Source: Microcystis viridis FACHB-1342
Lineage (GTDB): Bacteria > Cyanobacteriota > Cyanobacteriia > Cyanobacteriales > Microcystaceae
Assembly (NCBI RefSeq): GCF_014698335.1
Contig: NZ_JACJSV010000027.1
Location: 1 to 54,881 of the forward strand
Length of the DNA: 54,881 nucleotides
Direction: 5' to 3'
A program made the translations under genes and the position numbers. The notes below the pieces were generated by a model, which worked only from the letters and a program-made list of their open reading frames with translations, was not told the DNA's origin and did not search any database. Shown piece after piece: positions 35,893 through 44,992 of this stretch (its first letter is position 1; the number at the start of each line of letters is the position of its first letter).

Positions 35893-36465
35893 ATGTTTAA
35901 CATTCTCAAACAAGTCAGCGATTACGCCAAAGGTAGCATTCAAGCGGCGAAATACATCGGCGAAGGTTTATCCGTTACCTTCGACCATATGCGTCGTCGT
36001 CCGATTACCGTCCAGTATCCCTACGAAAAGTTAATTCCCTCGGAACGTTATCGGGGTAGAATTCACTTTGAGTTCGATAAATGTATCGCTTGTGAAGTTT
36101 GTGTGCGAGTTTGTCCGATTAATTTACCAGTAGTGGATTGGACTTTTAACAAGGAAATTAAAAAGAAAGAACTCAAACACTACAGTATCGATTTTGGGGT
36201 CTGTATTTTCTGCGGTAATTGTGTGGAATACTGTCCGACTAATTGCCTATCGATGACCGAAGAATACGAACTAGCGACCTATGATCGTCATGAATTAAAC
36301 TATGATAACGTCGCCCTAGGCCGTTTACCCTACAAAGTCACCCAAGACCCGATGGTAACACCTCTGAGGGAATTAGGTTATCTGCCTAAAGGTGTTATCG
36401 AACCCCACGATTTACCCGCCGGTAGTCAACGCGCCGGTAAACGTCCGGAAGAAATTACTGATTAA
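35893..36465 (+). CDS. ndhI: NDH-1 subunit I (two 4Fe-4S clusters)
   Basis: This has 190 residues. Two ferredoxin motifs, [12 protein letters not shown] and [12 protein letters not shown], bind the two [4Fe-4S] clusters that carry electrons in the peripheral arm toward quinone. The preceding [12 protein letters not shown] and the N-terminal amphipathic segment are typical of NdhI. It follows ndhA by 42 bp, in the same transcript. The C-terminal extension ([18 protein letters not shown]) is as in other cyanobacteria. Confidence 0.97.
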   Translation: MFNILKQVSDYAKGSIQAAKYIGEGLSVTFDHMRRRPITVQYPYEKLIPSERYRGRIHFEFDKCIACEVCVRVCPINLPVVDWTFNKEIKKKELKHYSIDFGVCIFCGNCVEYCPTNCLSMTEEYELATYDRHELNYDNVALGRLPYKVTQDPMVTPLRELGYLPKGVIEPHDLPAGSQRAGKRPEEITD

Positions 36466-36540
36466 TTAGCAGTTAGCTATCAGCCGTCAGCCGTCAGCCT
36501 TCAGAAGCTGATAACTAATAATTAATAACTCTCAAACATA

Positions 36541-36549
36541 AAAGGAGAT
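36541..36549 (+). promoter_or_regulatory. Ribosome-binding site that fixes the GTG start of ndhG
   Basis: AAAGGAGAT lies 9 bases before the GTG at 36559. No ATG in the frame gives a better start, and the GTG reading leads straight into the conserved N-terminal helix. Confidence 0.75.
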
Positions 36550-36558
36550 GAAACTACT

Positions 36559-37155
36559 GTGAATTTAGCCGAGGGCGTTCAAATAGTATCTTTTGGCATT
36601 TTAGCAGCCCTAGTAATCGGGACAGCTTTAGGCGTGGTACTATTATCTAATATCGTTTATTCCGCCTTTTTATTGGGCGGTGTTTTTATCAGCATTTCGG
36701 GTTTATATCTCTTACTAAATGCTGATTTTGTAGCGGCGGCACAAATTCTAATTTATGTGGGTGCAATTAACGTTTTAATTCTCTTTGCTATTATGCTTGT
36801 TAATAAGCAAGAGGACTTTTCTGCTATTCCTAAACGTTGGATTCGTCAGGCATCTACAGCTTTAGTTTGTGTGGGTTTATTTGTGCTGTTATCGACCATG
36901 GTTTTAATCACGCCTTGGTCAATTTCTAGCACTTCTCCCGCAGTAGTGACTAATACTTTAGTAGAAATCGGTAAGCATTTCTTTAGTGATTTCTTACTAC
37001 CCTTTGAATTAGCTTCCGTGCTATTATTAATGGCCATGGTCGGAGCAATTATTTTAGCTCGTCGTGACCTTATCCCCACCCTAAAAGCTGAAGAACCTAC
37101 GGCCACAGCTTTAACATTACCCGAACGACCTAGAGAATTAACCGCCCCTAAATAA
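36559..37155 (+). CDS. ndhG: NDH-1 subunit G (membrane arm)
   Basis: This has 198 residues starting at GTG with a strong ribosome site. It is a membrane protein of about five helices, homologous to complex I ND6/NuoJ. It has [22 protein letters not shown], then [28 protein letters not shown], which contains the ND6 pi-bulge helix important for coupling. The C-terminal tail after [14 protein letters not shown] is hydrophilic. A 93-bp spacer with TCAGCCGTCAGCC-type short repeats separates it from ndhI. ndhE follows by 19 bp. Confidence 0.95.
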   Translation: MNLAEGVQIVSFGILAALVIGTALGVVLLSNIVYSAFLLGGVFISISGLYLLLNADFVAAAQILIYVGAINVLILFAIMLVNKQEDFSAIPKRWIRQASTALVCVGLFVLLSTMVLITPWSISSTSPAVVTNTLVEIGKHFFSDFLLPFELASVLLLMAMVGAIILARRDLIPTLKAEEPTATALTLPERPRELTAPK

Positions 37156-37174
37156 GACCAAAAAAAGAGGTATC

Positions 37175-37486
37175 ATGCAGATTCAGTTAGAGTATTATTT
37201 GTTATTAGCGGCGGCTTTATTTTGTATCGGAATTTATGGTTTAGTCACCAGTCGCAATGCCGTCCGGGTTTTAATGTCGATCGAATTGATGCTCAATTCT
37301 GTTAACATTAACTTAATGGGTTTTTCCAACTATCTTGACCCCGCTAATATCAGAGGCCAAATTTTTACTATTTTCGTGATTACCGTAGCGGCAGCCGAAG
37401 CAGCCGTGGGTTTAGCGATTATCCTGACTATCTATCGTAACCGCGACACCATCGATATGGAACAATTTAACCTGCTCAAATGGTAA
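37175..37486 (+). CDS. ndhE: NDH-1 subunit E (membrane arm)
   Basis: This has 103 residues and is homologous to complex I ND4L/NuoK. Three helices are evident. The conserved [15 protein letters not shown] carries the buried glutamate of proton channel coupling, and [23 protein letters not shown] carries the second. Normal length. It is the last gene of the ndh operon, followed at once by a terminator. Confidence 0.97.
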   Translation: MQIQLEYYLLLAAALFCIGIYGLVTSRNAVRVLMSIELMLNSVNINLMGFSNYLDPANIRGQIFTIFVITVAAAEAAVGLAIILTIYRNRDTIDMEQFNLLKW

Positions 37487-37507
37487 GCTTTTAAATATTT
37501 ACCCCCC

Positions 37508-37536
37508 CTCTCCCTTTTTTGGGGAGAGTTTTTTTT
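37508..37536 (+). terminator. Rho-independent terminator of the ndh operon
   Basis: CTCTCCC (37508-37514) pairs with GGGAGAG (37522-37528) across a short T/G loop and is followed by eight T. It starts 21 bases after the ndhE stop. Confidence 0.85.
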
Positions 37537-38143
37537 GGCCAATTTTCCCTGTTTGTACGGTGTTAAATGTTTGAAATTTCAAGAGTTTGTAAAGATTTAA
37601 GGGATTAAAACTACATCCGATTAACAGGATTAAATTATGATAAGAAGAGATGTTATAGTGTGTATTTCCTCTTCGTAAATTTACTAAGTTGTAAATCTTT
37701 TGATCACTTCTATTTGAATACCAACAAATAAGGAGAAAAATTAAAAAGCCATCCTATCCTATCATAGTTGGCTTCAAGATACCTAATTCATAACTGGGTT
37801 TTATAAGTCGGATTTGGTATCAATTGTCCTTTAGGTAGTGTTCCAAACCTAGGACTAAGCTAACTTGTGGATAGGATGTACAATTAGTATTCATATCTTG
37901 ATTCAGCAACGCCATTTTCTATACCTTTTAAACAGGATTTCCAGCTTTTTTCAAATCGATGATACACTCCCGCTGCTACCTCCTGTCCCCTGAATCATCC
38001 CGCAGTTTTATATTTTCTTTAGAGATGGGCTGTCCTAAAACCTGCTCAGAGCGGCCAAAAGTCAGAAAATAGAAATAAAGGTGCGATTAGAGAACTTGAG
38101 TAGCGATCGCACCCGTCAGCCGCCATTGGAGAAAGATAAAGTT
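37537..38143. other. Intergenic region upstream of ilvD, no gene seen
   Basis: About 600 bp between the ndh terminator and the ilvD start. It is AT-rich in its first half and holds no convincing coding frame, RNA gene or insertion-sequence end. The ilvD promoter must lie here. GGAGAAAGATAAAGTT just before the ATG supplies the ribosome site. Confidence 0.6.
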
Positions 38144-39829
38144 ATGGCAGATAACTACAGAAGTCGCATTGTTACCCAAGGTACCCAACGCAGTCCCAAT
38201 CGGGCCATGTTAAGAGCGGTAGGTTTTGGGGATGAGGACTTTAGCAAACCAATCATCGGCATCGCTAACGGATTTAGCACCATTACCCCCTGCAACATGG
38301 GAATTAATGATTTAGCAATGCGTGCCGAAGCAGCCACCAGATTAGCGGGGGGAATGCCGCAACTTTTCGGGACTATCACCATTAGTGACGGGATTTCCAT
38401 GGGAACAGAAGGGATGAAATATTCTCTCGTTTCTAGGGAGGTAATCGCCGATTCCATTGAAACCGTCTGTAATGGTCAAAGTCTCGATGGAGTCCTCGCT
38501 ATTGGGGGTTGTGACAAAAATATGCCGGGGGCAATGATTGCCATGGCCCGGATGAATATTCCCGCTATTTTCGTCTATGGTGGCACGATTAAACCGGGGC
38601 GCTACAAAGATTGCGATTTAACCGTAGTCAGTTCCTTTGAAGCCGTGGGACAGTACAGCGCCGGTAAAATCAGTGAAGAAGACCTCATCGGGATCGAACG
38701 CAACGCTTGCCCCGGCGCCGGTTCCTGTGGTGGAATGTTTACTGCTAATACCATGTCTTCCATTTTTGAAGCCATGGGGATGAGTTTACCCTACTCCTCG
38801 ACCATGGCCGCCGAAGATGAGGAAAAAGCCGATAGTACCGAAGAATCGGCCAAGGTTTTGGTCGAGGCGGTTAGAAAACAGATTCTCCCTAGCCAAATTT
38901 TGACCCGTAAAGCCTTTGAAAACGCCATTTCGGTAATTATGGCGGTGGGAGGTTCCACTAACGCTGTCCTGCACCTTTTAGCCATTTCCCGCACCATCGG
39001 GGTAGAATTATCGATCGATGATTTTGAAACCATCCGCCAGCGTGTACCAGTTATCTGCGATCTTAAACCCTCCGGGCGTTACGTTACCGTAGATCTGCAT
39101 AAAGCTGGCGGTATTCCCCAAGTGATGAAAATTCTCCTGGTTAATGGTTTACTACACGGGGATGCTCTCACCATTAGCGGTCAGACTATCGCCGAGATTT
39201 TAGCCGATATTCCCGACCAACCGCCCTCAGGCCAAGATGTTATCCGTCCTTTTAGCAATCCTGTCTATAAAGAGGGTCATTTAGCCATTTTAAAAGGAAA
39301 TCTGGCCACAGAGGGGGCTGTGGCCAAAATTAGCGGCGTGAAAACTCCGGTCATCACTGGGCCCGCGCGGGTGTTTGAGTCGGAAGAAACCTGTTTAGAG
39401 GCAATTTTAGCCGGAAAAATTCAAGCCGGGGATGTGGTGGTTGTCCGTTACGAGGGACCAGTAGGCGGACCGGGTATGCGGGAAATGTTAGCCCCCACTT
39501 CGGCAATTATCGGCGCCGGTTTAGGGGATTCCGTGGGATTAATTACCGATGGTCGTTTTTCCGGGGGAACCTATGGCATGGTGGTCGGTCACGTCGCTCC
39601 GGAAGCGGCGGTGGGTGGTACAATTGCCCTAGTCGAGGAGGGGGATCAAATCACTATTGATGCTCGTCAGCGTCTCTTGCAGTTAAATGTATCGGAGGAA
39701 GAATTAACCCGTCGTCGTCACCATTGGCAACCGCGTCCCCCACGCTATAAAACGGGAATTCTCGGCAAATTCGCCAAGTTAGTCTCCTCTAGCAGTCTCG
39801 GCGCTTTAACAGATCTGAATCTGTTCTAA
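38144..39829 (+). CDS. ilvD: Dihydroxy-acid dehydratase
   Basis: This has 561 residues from ATG 38144, which has a ribosome site (GGAG); the frame is open further upstream from a GTG but that would add unconserved residues. It dehydrates dihydroxy-isovalerate and dihydroxy-methylvalerate in valine, leucine and isoleucine synthesis and carries an Fe-S cluster. Key parts are [40 protein letters not shown] (cluster and metal ligands) and [21 protein letters not shown] near the end. Full length and intact. It could indirectly supply the Ile that AerB uses. Confidence 0.97.
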   Translation: MADNYRSRIVTQGTQRSPNRAMLRAVGFGDEDFSKPIIGIANGFSTITPCNMGINDLAMRAEAATRLAGGMPQLFGTITISDGISMGTEGMKYSLVSREVIADSIETVCNGQSLDGVLAIGGCDKNMPGAMIAMARMNIPAIFVYGGTIKPGRYKDCDLTVVSSFEAVGQYSAGKISEEDLIGIERNACPGAGSCGGMFTANTMSSIFEAMGMSLPYSSTMAAEDEEKADSTEESAKVLVEAVRKQILPSQILTRKAFENAISVIMAVGGSTNAVLHLLAISRTIGVELSIDDFETIRQRVPVICDLKPSGRYVTVDLHKAGGIPQVMKILLVNGLLHGDALTISGQTIAEILADIPDQPPSGQDVIRPFSNPVYKEGHLAILKGNLATEGAVAKISGVKTPVITGPARVFESEETCLEAILAGKIQAGDVVVVRYEGPVGGPGMREMLAPTSAIIGAGLGDSVGLITDGRFSGGTYGMVVGHVAPEAAVGGTIALVEEGDQITIDARQRLLQLNVSEEELTRRRHHWQPRPPRYKTGILGKFAKLVSSSSLGALTDLNLF

Positions 39830-39840
39830 AAGTATAACTA

Positions 39841-39950
39841 GGGTTTGCGGCAAAAAGCTTTTCGGTGGTGGCAGGGTGTGGGGTGTGGGGTGTAGGGTGT
39901 GGGGTTTTATCGATTTTCAGGTGGTCAACTACCTAATTTTCAGGGAAAAA
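39841..39950. repeat. GGGTTTGC-type element, partial copy after ilvD
   Basis: Reads GGGTTTGCGGCAAAAAGC, then a tandem GGTGTGGG run, then TACCTAATTTTCAGGGAAAAAG, matching the left half of the element at 34134 closely. The right half is missing. It runs into a tandem TAACTGATAACTGATAACTG array (about 39975-40005) just before the TPR gene. Confidence 0.75.
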
Positions 39951-40033
39951 GCACCCACTGCTCACCCAACACTCCCACTGATAACTGATAACTGATAACT
40001 GATAAGACTGACGAACCTAATTACTATAGATTA

Positions 40034-40900
40034 ATGACTATGACCTATCTACTTACTGTCTATCGAGCGCTCGAATGCCGTCCAGATACCTATCGGGACT
40101 GGTATGACCAAGGCAATATTTTAAGAGAAAGAATGGACTATTTGGGAGCCTTAATCAGCTACGAAAAAGCCTTAGAATATTATCCAGATGATTATTGGGC
40201 ATGGTACAAAAGGGGTATGATACTAGAAGACTTGGGAATGTATGAAGAAGCGGCTGCAAGTTACTCTAACGCTGCACAGGTAAAGGATGATAACTATTGG
40301 GCTTGGTACGATCAAGGTTGTGTTTATCTACAGGAATTAAAAGACTACGAAAAAGCGATCGCTTGTTTTCAACGGGCCCTAAGTCATAGTCCGGGGGACT
40401 ATTGGGCAGCCTACCGGCAAGGGGAGGCCTATCGATTGCTCAAAAACTACGAACGCGCTATCACTTTCTATGATCTGGCCTTGGGGGCGCGACCCCGGGA
40501 TTATTGGGCCTGGTATCGACGTGGCGACGCTTTCCGGGATTGGGGCAATCCCCAAGAGGCTTTATTTAATTATCGTACCGCCCTCGATATCCGACCGCAA
40601 GATTACTGGTCCTGGTATCAACAGGGTGTGATCTTACAAGCATTACAGCGTTTACCAGAAGCGATCGCCTGTTATGAAGAATCGTTAAAAATCGATCGAG
40701 ATGATCGCTATGCGTGGTATAATGCCGCCTGCTGTTATGCCGCCCTCGGTCAACAAGAAAAAGCGATCAACTGTTTACGCGAAGCTCTAGACATAGAACC
40801 GGATATATGTGGCGAATTAGTGCGTAATAACTTTGTTTTCGATGGTTTAAGGCAAAATGAAACCTTTAATGACCTCTTGAGTTGCTATTCCCCCAGCTAA
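40034..40900 (+). CDS. TPR-repeat protein
   Basis: This has 288 residues made almost wholly of tandem 34-residue tetratricopeptide repeats. Each carries a near-constant DYWAWYxxG core (for example DDYWAWYKRGMILEDLG, DDNYWAWYDQG, PRDYWAWYRRGDAFRDWG, PQDYWSWYQQGVILQ). About seven repeats are visible from residue 15 to 265. There is no signal peptide, membrane segment or enzymatic domain. TPR arrays are protein-binding scaffolds. The tryptophan-rich consensus is well known in cyanobacteria, but the partner is unknown. Single gene, with repeat elements on both sides. Confidence 0.85.
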   Translation: MTMTYLLTVYRALECRPDTYRDWYDQGNILRERMDYLGALISYEKALEYYPDDYWAWYKRGMILEDLGMYEEAAASYSNAAQVKDDNYWAWYDQGCVYLQELKDYEKAIACFQRALSHSPGDYWAAYRQGEAYRLLKNYERAITFYDLALGARPRDYWAWYRRGDAFRDWGNPQEALFNYRTALDIRPQDYWSWYQQGVILQALQRLPEAIACYEESLKIDRDDRYAWYNAACCYAALGQQEKAINCLREALDIEPDICGELVRNNFVFDGLRQNETFNDLLSCYSPS

Positions 40901-40936
40901 ATTCTTTTTGACTCGGTTGCCTCGATTCAGCACCTA

Positions 40937-41100
40937 GGGTTTGCTGAAAGGGTTTGTCGTGGGGTGTGTGGGATTTTAGGCATTTTCAGGGAAAAAGTGC
41001 CTAAAACTTCCCCCGGATTGCTCCAATATCTAGCACTTTTTTGATGGCAAAAAAGCCTAAAAATATTAGCCAACAAGGTTTTTAGATTCATTTAGCCGGT
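40937..41100. repeat. GGGTTTGC-type element before the bacterioferritin-like gene
   Basis: Begins GGGTTTGCTGAAAGGG, shares TTTTCAGGGAAAAAGTGCC and CCAACAAGGTTTTTAGAT with the copy at 34134, and ends in a decayed right terminus (CATTTAGCCGGTTTGG). Internal arms (AGTGCCTAAAA and the matching downstream TTTTTTGATGGC...CCTAAAAA) can fold. No coding capacity. Confidence 0.7.
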
Positions 41101-41146
41101 TTGGATTAGCTACAATTGCAATTAGAGACAAATTATTGAGAATCTT

Positions 41147-41581
41147 ATGCGAGAACTAGACAGAGACAAAACCATCGAACAACTGAACGAAATCATGGAA
41201 TTTGAACTAGCGGGAGTTGTCCGTTACACCCACTATTCCCTGATGGTGACAGGTCCCCATCGCATCCCCATCGTCCAATTTTTCCAGACTCAGGCCACGG
41301 AGTCCCTCACCCACGCGCAACAAGTTGGGGAAATTCTCACCGGTTTAGAAGGTCATCCTAGCTTAAAAATTGCCCCCATCGAGGAAAGCTATGAACATAA
41401 TATCAAAGCAATCTTGAGTGAGAGCCTCAATCATGAGAAAAAATCCCTTGATTTGTACAAAGCACTCCTAGAAACCGTCGAAGATGCCAGTATTTACCTA
41501 GAAGAATTCGCTCGCGGTATGATCGGACAAGAAGAATTACACAATATGGAAATTCGCAAGATGCTGCGGGATTTTGCTTAA
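41147..41581 (+). CDS. Bacterioferritin-like (ferritin superfamily) protein
   Basis: This has 144 residues forming a four-helix ferritin-like bundle. The di-iron ligand pattern is visible: Glu in IMEFELAGVVRYTHYS, the ExxH in ATESLTHAQQVGEIL, Glu in SESLNHEKKSLDLY, and a second ExxH in GQEELHNMEIRKML. It is a little shorter than typical bacterioferritin (about 155-160). It would oxidise and store iron or act as a related di-iron protein. It lies 34 bp upstream of an FTR1-type iron permease, so the two probably form an iron uptake and handling operon. I see no clear Fur box. Confidence 0.82.
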   Translation: MRELDRDKTIEQLNEIMEFELAGVVRYTHYSLMVTGPHRIPIVQFFQTQATESLTHAQQVGEILTGLEGHPSLKIAPIEESYEHNIKAILSESLNHEKKSLDLYKALLETVEDASIYLEEFARGMIGQEELHNMEIRKMLRDFA

Positions 41582-41615
41582 GCTAGGATCAAAGCTAGAG
41601 TTTATCGACTAGCTT

Positions 41616-42536
41616 ATGAATCTTAGTTCCGCTTTACCCACTTTTATTATCACTCTCCGGGAAGGTTTCGAGGCCGCTTTAGTGGTGGGAATTGTCCTCG
41701 CTTGTTTACAAAAATCCGGTCGATCGCAACTTAACTCATGGGTGTATCGTGGTATTGGTGCGGGAGTAGTGGCTAGTGTTTTGGTCGGTGTTTTGCTAGG
41801 GGGAATCCTTTTGCAAGTGGATGCCTCTCCTAGTCCATTCGTACCAATGATCAAGGAATTATTGGCCGCCACTTTTGGACTGATTGCCGTTTTGATGTTG
41901 AGTTGGATGTTAATTTGGATGACTCAACAGGCCAAATCTTTGAAATCTGAGGTAGAAAGTGCGGTAAAAGCGGGTTTAAAAGCGGAAAATGGGGCAGGAA
42001 AAGCGATTTTTCTGCTCGTTTTTATCGCTGTCTTGCGGGAGGGATTTGAAACTGTCCTCTTTATCCTGGCCCAATTCCAAAAAGATTGGCAGATACAAAC
42101 CTTCGGTGCGATAGCGGGGTTAAGCGTCGCAACCTTGTTGGGAACTCTCCTATTTGCGGGGGGAGTAAAAATTAATATCCGTCTCTTTTTCCAAATTATG
42201 GGGACTTTCCTCCTCTTAATCGTTGCGGGATTACTCATCGGTGTTTTGAAACATATCGACGCAGGAATCAGTCTTTTAAGTGAAATTGACCCCTTTTATC
42301 GCCATTTCTGTCCTTCTCTCCCCTCCTCCTGTCTTCTCGGTTTTCAAGTTTGGGACGGTTCCCAAATTTTGAGCGATCGCACTTTCCCCGGACTCCTCCT
42401 CAAATCCCTGTTTGGTTATCGTCAAAACCTCTATATCAGTCAAATTGTTGCTTATATCCTCTTTTTACTGCTTATCGGTGGCCTCTATTTCCAAAGCTTA
42501 CGACAACGTCCTCAAACAGTGACCAGTAAACAGTGA
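41616..42536 (+). CDS. FTR1/EfeU-family iron permease
   Basis: This has 306 residues, with about seven membrane helices. The two REGFE iron-binding motifs are present: TLREGFEAALVVGI in helix 1 and VLREGFETVLFILA in helix 4. These define the FTR1/EfeU family of high-affinity iron permeases, which in bacteria move iron across the inner membrane with the periplasmic EfeO/EfeB-type partners. No such partners are next to it. Instead the upstream neighbour is a bacterioferritin-like gene. The long loop with LPSSCLLGFQVWDGSQIL is between late helices. Intact. Confidence 0.9.
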   Translation: MNLSSALPTFIITLREGFEAALVVGIVLACLQKSGRSQLNSWVYRGIGAGVVASVLVGVLLGGILLQVDASPSPFVPMIKELLAATFGLIAVLMLSWMLIWMTQQAKSLKSEVESAVKAGLKAENGAGKAIFLLVFIAVLREGFETVLFILAQFQKDWQIQTFGAIAGLSVATLLGTLLFAGGVKINIRLFFQIMGTFLLLIVAGLLIGVLKHIDAGISLLSEIDPFYRHFCPSLPSSCLLGFQVWDGSQILSDRTFPGLLLKSLFGYRQNLYISQIVAYILFLLLIGGLYFQSLRQRPQTVTSKQ

Positions 42537-42716
42537 TCAGTAAACAGTAAACAGTGACCAGTAAACAGTAATCAGTAATCAGTAAACAGTGAAAAGATGG
42601 CAAGAAACTGCTATTTAATACTGCTCACTTAACACATACTGCTCACTTAAAACTCAAATCTGATAACTTACCCACTGATAACTGATAACTTACCCACTGA
42701 TAACTGATAACTGATT
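42530..42716. repeat. Tandem short repeats between the permease and receptor genes
   Basis: Two simple-repeat blocks fill this gap. The first is many copies of CAGTAAACAGTGA/CAGTAATCAGT from the end of the permease gene to about 42595. The second is TTACCCACTGATAACTGATAA units at about 42665-42714, ending directly at the ATG of the next gene. Related TAACTGAT runs occur at 1660, 1835, 4665, 36510 and 39975. They look like slipped-strand expansions. Confidence 0.8.
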
Positions 42717-44330
42717 ATGACTACTTGGCAATGTGACGGTATCCCTAAAGATGGTAAAACTTATCCGCAAGCGACTGCGGGGGGTCATGAACCCTGCGAA
42801 AATACTACTCCTGATTGTCCTATCTGTGGCCTACCTAGGGAAGCGATGGATCCCGTCACAACGACGGTTAAAACCACGGTTGTCGTCTCCCCGGGGGGTA
42901 CAACTAGAGTCGGCCAAAAATCTAACTGGTTACTTCCCTTCGCTTTGATAATTACCGCTTTAACCGCAGGTTTAGGGGGTTGGAGTCTATTGCAAATGGT
43001 GATTCCCAAACCCGATACTTCCCAAGTTACACCAGAAGAAACCCCAGACAAGCAAACCGAGGCAACTTTTGTGAGTAATACGGCTAAAAATCCCGATTTA
43101 TTTAGCCAAGGTGAGAAAATACTGCTTAATTCCACTCCTAACAAAGAAAAAGGCGCAGCGGCCTTTAAAAAGGAAGATTGGGCAAATGCGATCGCAGCTT
43201 ATCAACTAGCAGCCACTCCCCAAGCAAACGATCCAGAAGGCAAAATCTATTACAATAACGCCAAAGCTAGACAAAAAGGTAATCAAAAGACTATAGCCGT
43301 TGTTGTCCCCATCGCTAACGACCCCAACAGCGCCAAGGAAATTCTCCGAGGTGTGGCCAGGTATCAAGAGGAGTTTAATAATTCTAATCCGGGTAATCCT
43401 TTGGAAATAGTCATCGCTAATGATGGCGGTGGGTTACAATCAAAAGCGATAGCCGATGATCTGATTGAATCCGGTCAAGTTTTGGCAGTTATGGGCCACG
43501 GAATCGATCCTTTTAGTCAAAAAGCGATTGAAAGTTACGAAAAAGAAGGATTAGCGATTCTTTCTCCCCTGACTACCCGTGTTAGTCAAACGGGAAAATC
43601 AACCCTGAAAACTATTCCCCTTGACGATAAATCTCAGGAAGTTTTCGGTAGTTATCTGGAAGCAGTGGCCAAAACTTTGGCTAATTATGCTAGTCAGCAA
43701 GAGAATTCTCCGTCAGTGGTTCTTTTTTATAATTCCGATAGTCCCTATAGTCAAAAATTAAGGGATTCCTTTGCTAAAGCAATAAAGCAACCGGGAGGCA
43801 AGATAGTTAAGGAAATAGACACCACCAAAGCCAATTTTAACGCTAAAACCGCCATAGATCAGGCAAAACAAGCCGGCGCTAAGGTGGTATTTTTGGCCCT
43901 CAGTAAAGATGGCGATCGCATCGATCAAGCCGTGGCTATTGCCCAAGAATCGTCTGGAATGCTCTTATTAGGCGGAAATGAACTTTATACACCCGATATA
44001 CTCATTCAAGGAGCGGATAGCATCGACGGATTAGTTCTAGCAGTACCTTGGAGTTTCCAAGCAACGGATCCTTTTGCCAAAGATGCGCTGAAAAGTTGGC
44101 GCGGTCGCGTCAGTTGGCGTACTGCTACCGCCTACGATACCATGAAAGTATTAGGAGAAGCGATCGCTAAAAGTTCTGACCGTGCTACTGTAGTCGAAAC
44201 TTTAAATCGAGGAATCACCTTGCAGGGAAACACCACGGATTTTAATATTTTTAACCAAGTTCCCCTAGTACGCGCTAATCGCGGCAATGAGGGGCCAAAG
44301 GGTTCTCAATATCAGTTCGATCCTATCTAA
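42717..44330 (+). CDS. Membrane-anchored receptor-like protein (type 1 periplasmic-binding fold)
   Basis: This has 537 residues. The N-terminal 45 residues hold four cysteines in a possible zinc knuckle (CDGIPKDG ... CENTTPDCPIC). A membrane helix follows (LPFALIITALTAGLGGWSLL, near 68-90), then a TPR-like helical pair (AAAFKKEDWANAIAAYQLAA). From about residue 195 comes a type 1 periplasmic-binding domain as in branched-chain amino acid receptors: IAVVVPIANDPNSAKEILRGVARYQEE, VMGHGIDPFSQKAI, AILSPLTTR. No transporter genes are adjacent. The layout suggests a cytoplasmic Cys-rich head and an extracytoplasmic ligand sensor. Ligand and role are unknown. Confidence 0.78.
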   Translation: MTTWQCDGIPKDGKTYPQATAGGHEPCENTTPDCPICGLPREAMDPVTTTVKTTVVVSPGGTTRVGQKSNWLLPFALIITALTAGLGGWSLLQMVIPKPDTSQVTPEETPDKQTEATFVSNTAKNPDLFSQGEKILLNSTPNKEKGAAAFKKEDWANAIAAYQLAATPQANDPEGKIYYNNAKARQKGNQKTIAVVVPIANDPNSAKEILRGVARYQEEFNNSNPGNPLEIVIANDGGGLQSKAIADDLIESGQVLAVMGHGIDPFSQKAIESYEKEGLAILSPLTTRVSQTGKSTLKTIPLDDKSQEVFGSYLEAVAKTLANYASQQENSPSVVLFYNSDSPYSQKLRDSFAKAIKQPGGKIVKEIDTTKANFNAKTAIDQAKQAGAKVVFLALSKDGDRIDQAVAIAQESSGMLLLGGNELYTPDILIQGADSIDGLVLAVPWSFQATDPFAKDALKSWRGRVSWRTATAYDTMKVLGEAIAKSSDRATVVETLNRGITLQGNTTDFNIFNQVPLVRANRGNEGPKGSQYQFDPI

Positions 44331-44343
44331 AATAGATAATGTG

Positions 44344-44844
44344 ATGTCGAGGAGTAGAATCAAGTCTAATTTTATGAATAATATCTTACCCATCCTAGCT
44401 TTATTAATGTCGGTGTCGGGAATTGCCGTATCTTTGGGACGGGAGGAAGTCCGATGTCATCTCGGTTTAGAATCGGCAGCTTGTCCCCAGGAAGAAGAAA
44501 AAACCAGCGAAGACACCCCCACAACTACCCGGGAATCTCCCCCCGCAACTACCCCCGCAACTACCCCAGAATCTCCCCGGATAGAAAAAACTCCCGCAGA
44601 AACTACCCGCAATAGCGAAGCTTCCCCCGAAGTTTCCCCCTCTCCTGAAAGCGAAACTCCAGTGGAATTCACTCCCATCCCGGAAAATAACCCCAGTCCA
44701 GAAGTACCCCCCGAAAATCCCCCCACCCCAGAAACCAAAGCGGTGGAAAAAACTCCAGATGCAGAAAAAAGTCTGGATGTCAATCCATCTAAAGATGGAG
44801 AAACTGAAAGTATTCCATTAGAAGTTATTCCCCCCGCACAGTAA
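44344..44844 (+). CDS. Membrane-anchored Pro/Thr/Glu-rich low-complexity protein
   Basis: About 166 residues from ATG 44344; ATG 44374 is an alternative start and ribosome sites are weak. A basic start (MSRSRIKSNF) leads to one hydrophobic helix (ILPILALLMSVSGIAVSL), two cysteines (REEVRCHLGLESAAC), and then over 100 residues of Pro, Thr, Glu and Ser with no predicted fold (for example TPTTTRESPPATTPATTPES). It begins 13 bp after the receptor-like gene and probably shares its transcript. A role in cell-surface spacing or as a binding partner is speculation. Confidence 0.6.
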   Translation: MSRSRIKSNFMNNILPILALLMSVSGIAVSLGREEVRCHLGLESAACPQEEEKTSEDTPTTTRESPPATTPATTPESPRIEKTPAETTRNSEASPEVSPSPESETPVEFTPIPENNPSPEVPPENPPTPETKAVEKTPDAEKSLDVNPSKDGETESIPLEVIPPAQ

Positions 44845-44992
44845 AATCGGACAAAATCAATTTCTGGCTGAGGATAGGAACTCATGCACTCATGGAAGAA
44901 GTAGTTAGATATGTGTAATTAATTGTATCTAGCTACTTAATTTTTCTGCAGCTGTTGCTGATTAGGTAAAAACTATTTACTTTTAGTCAAAA

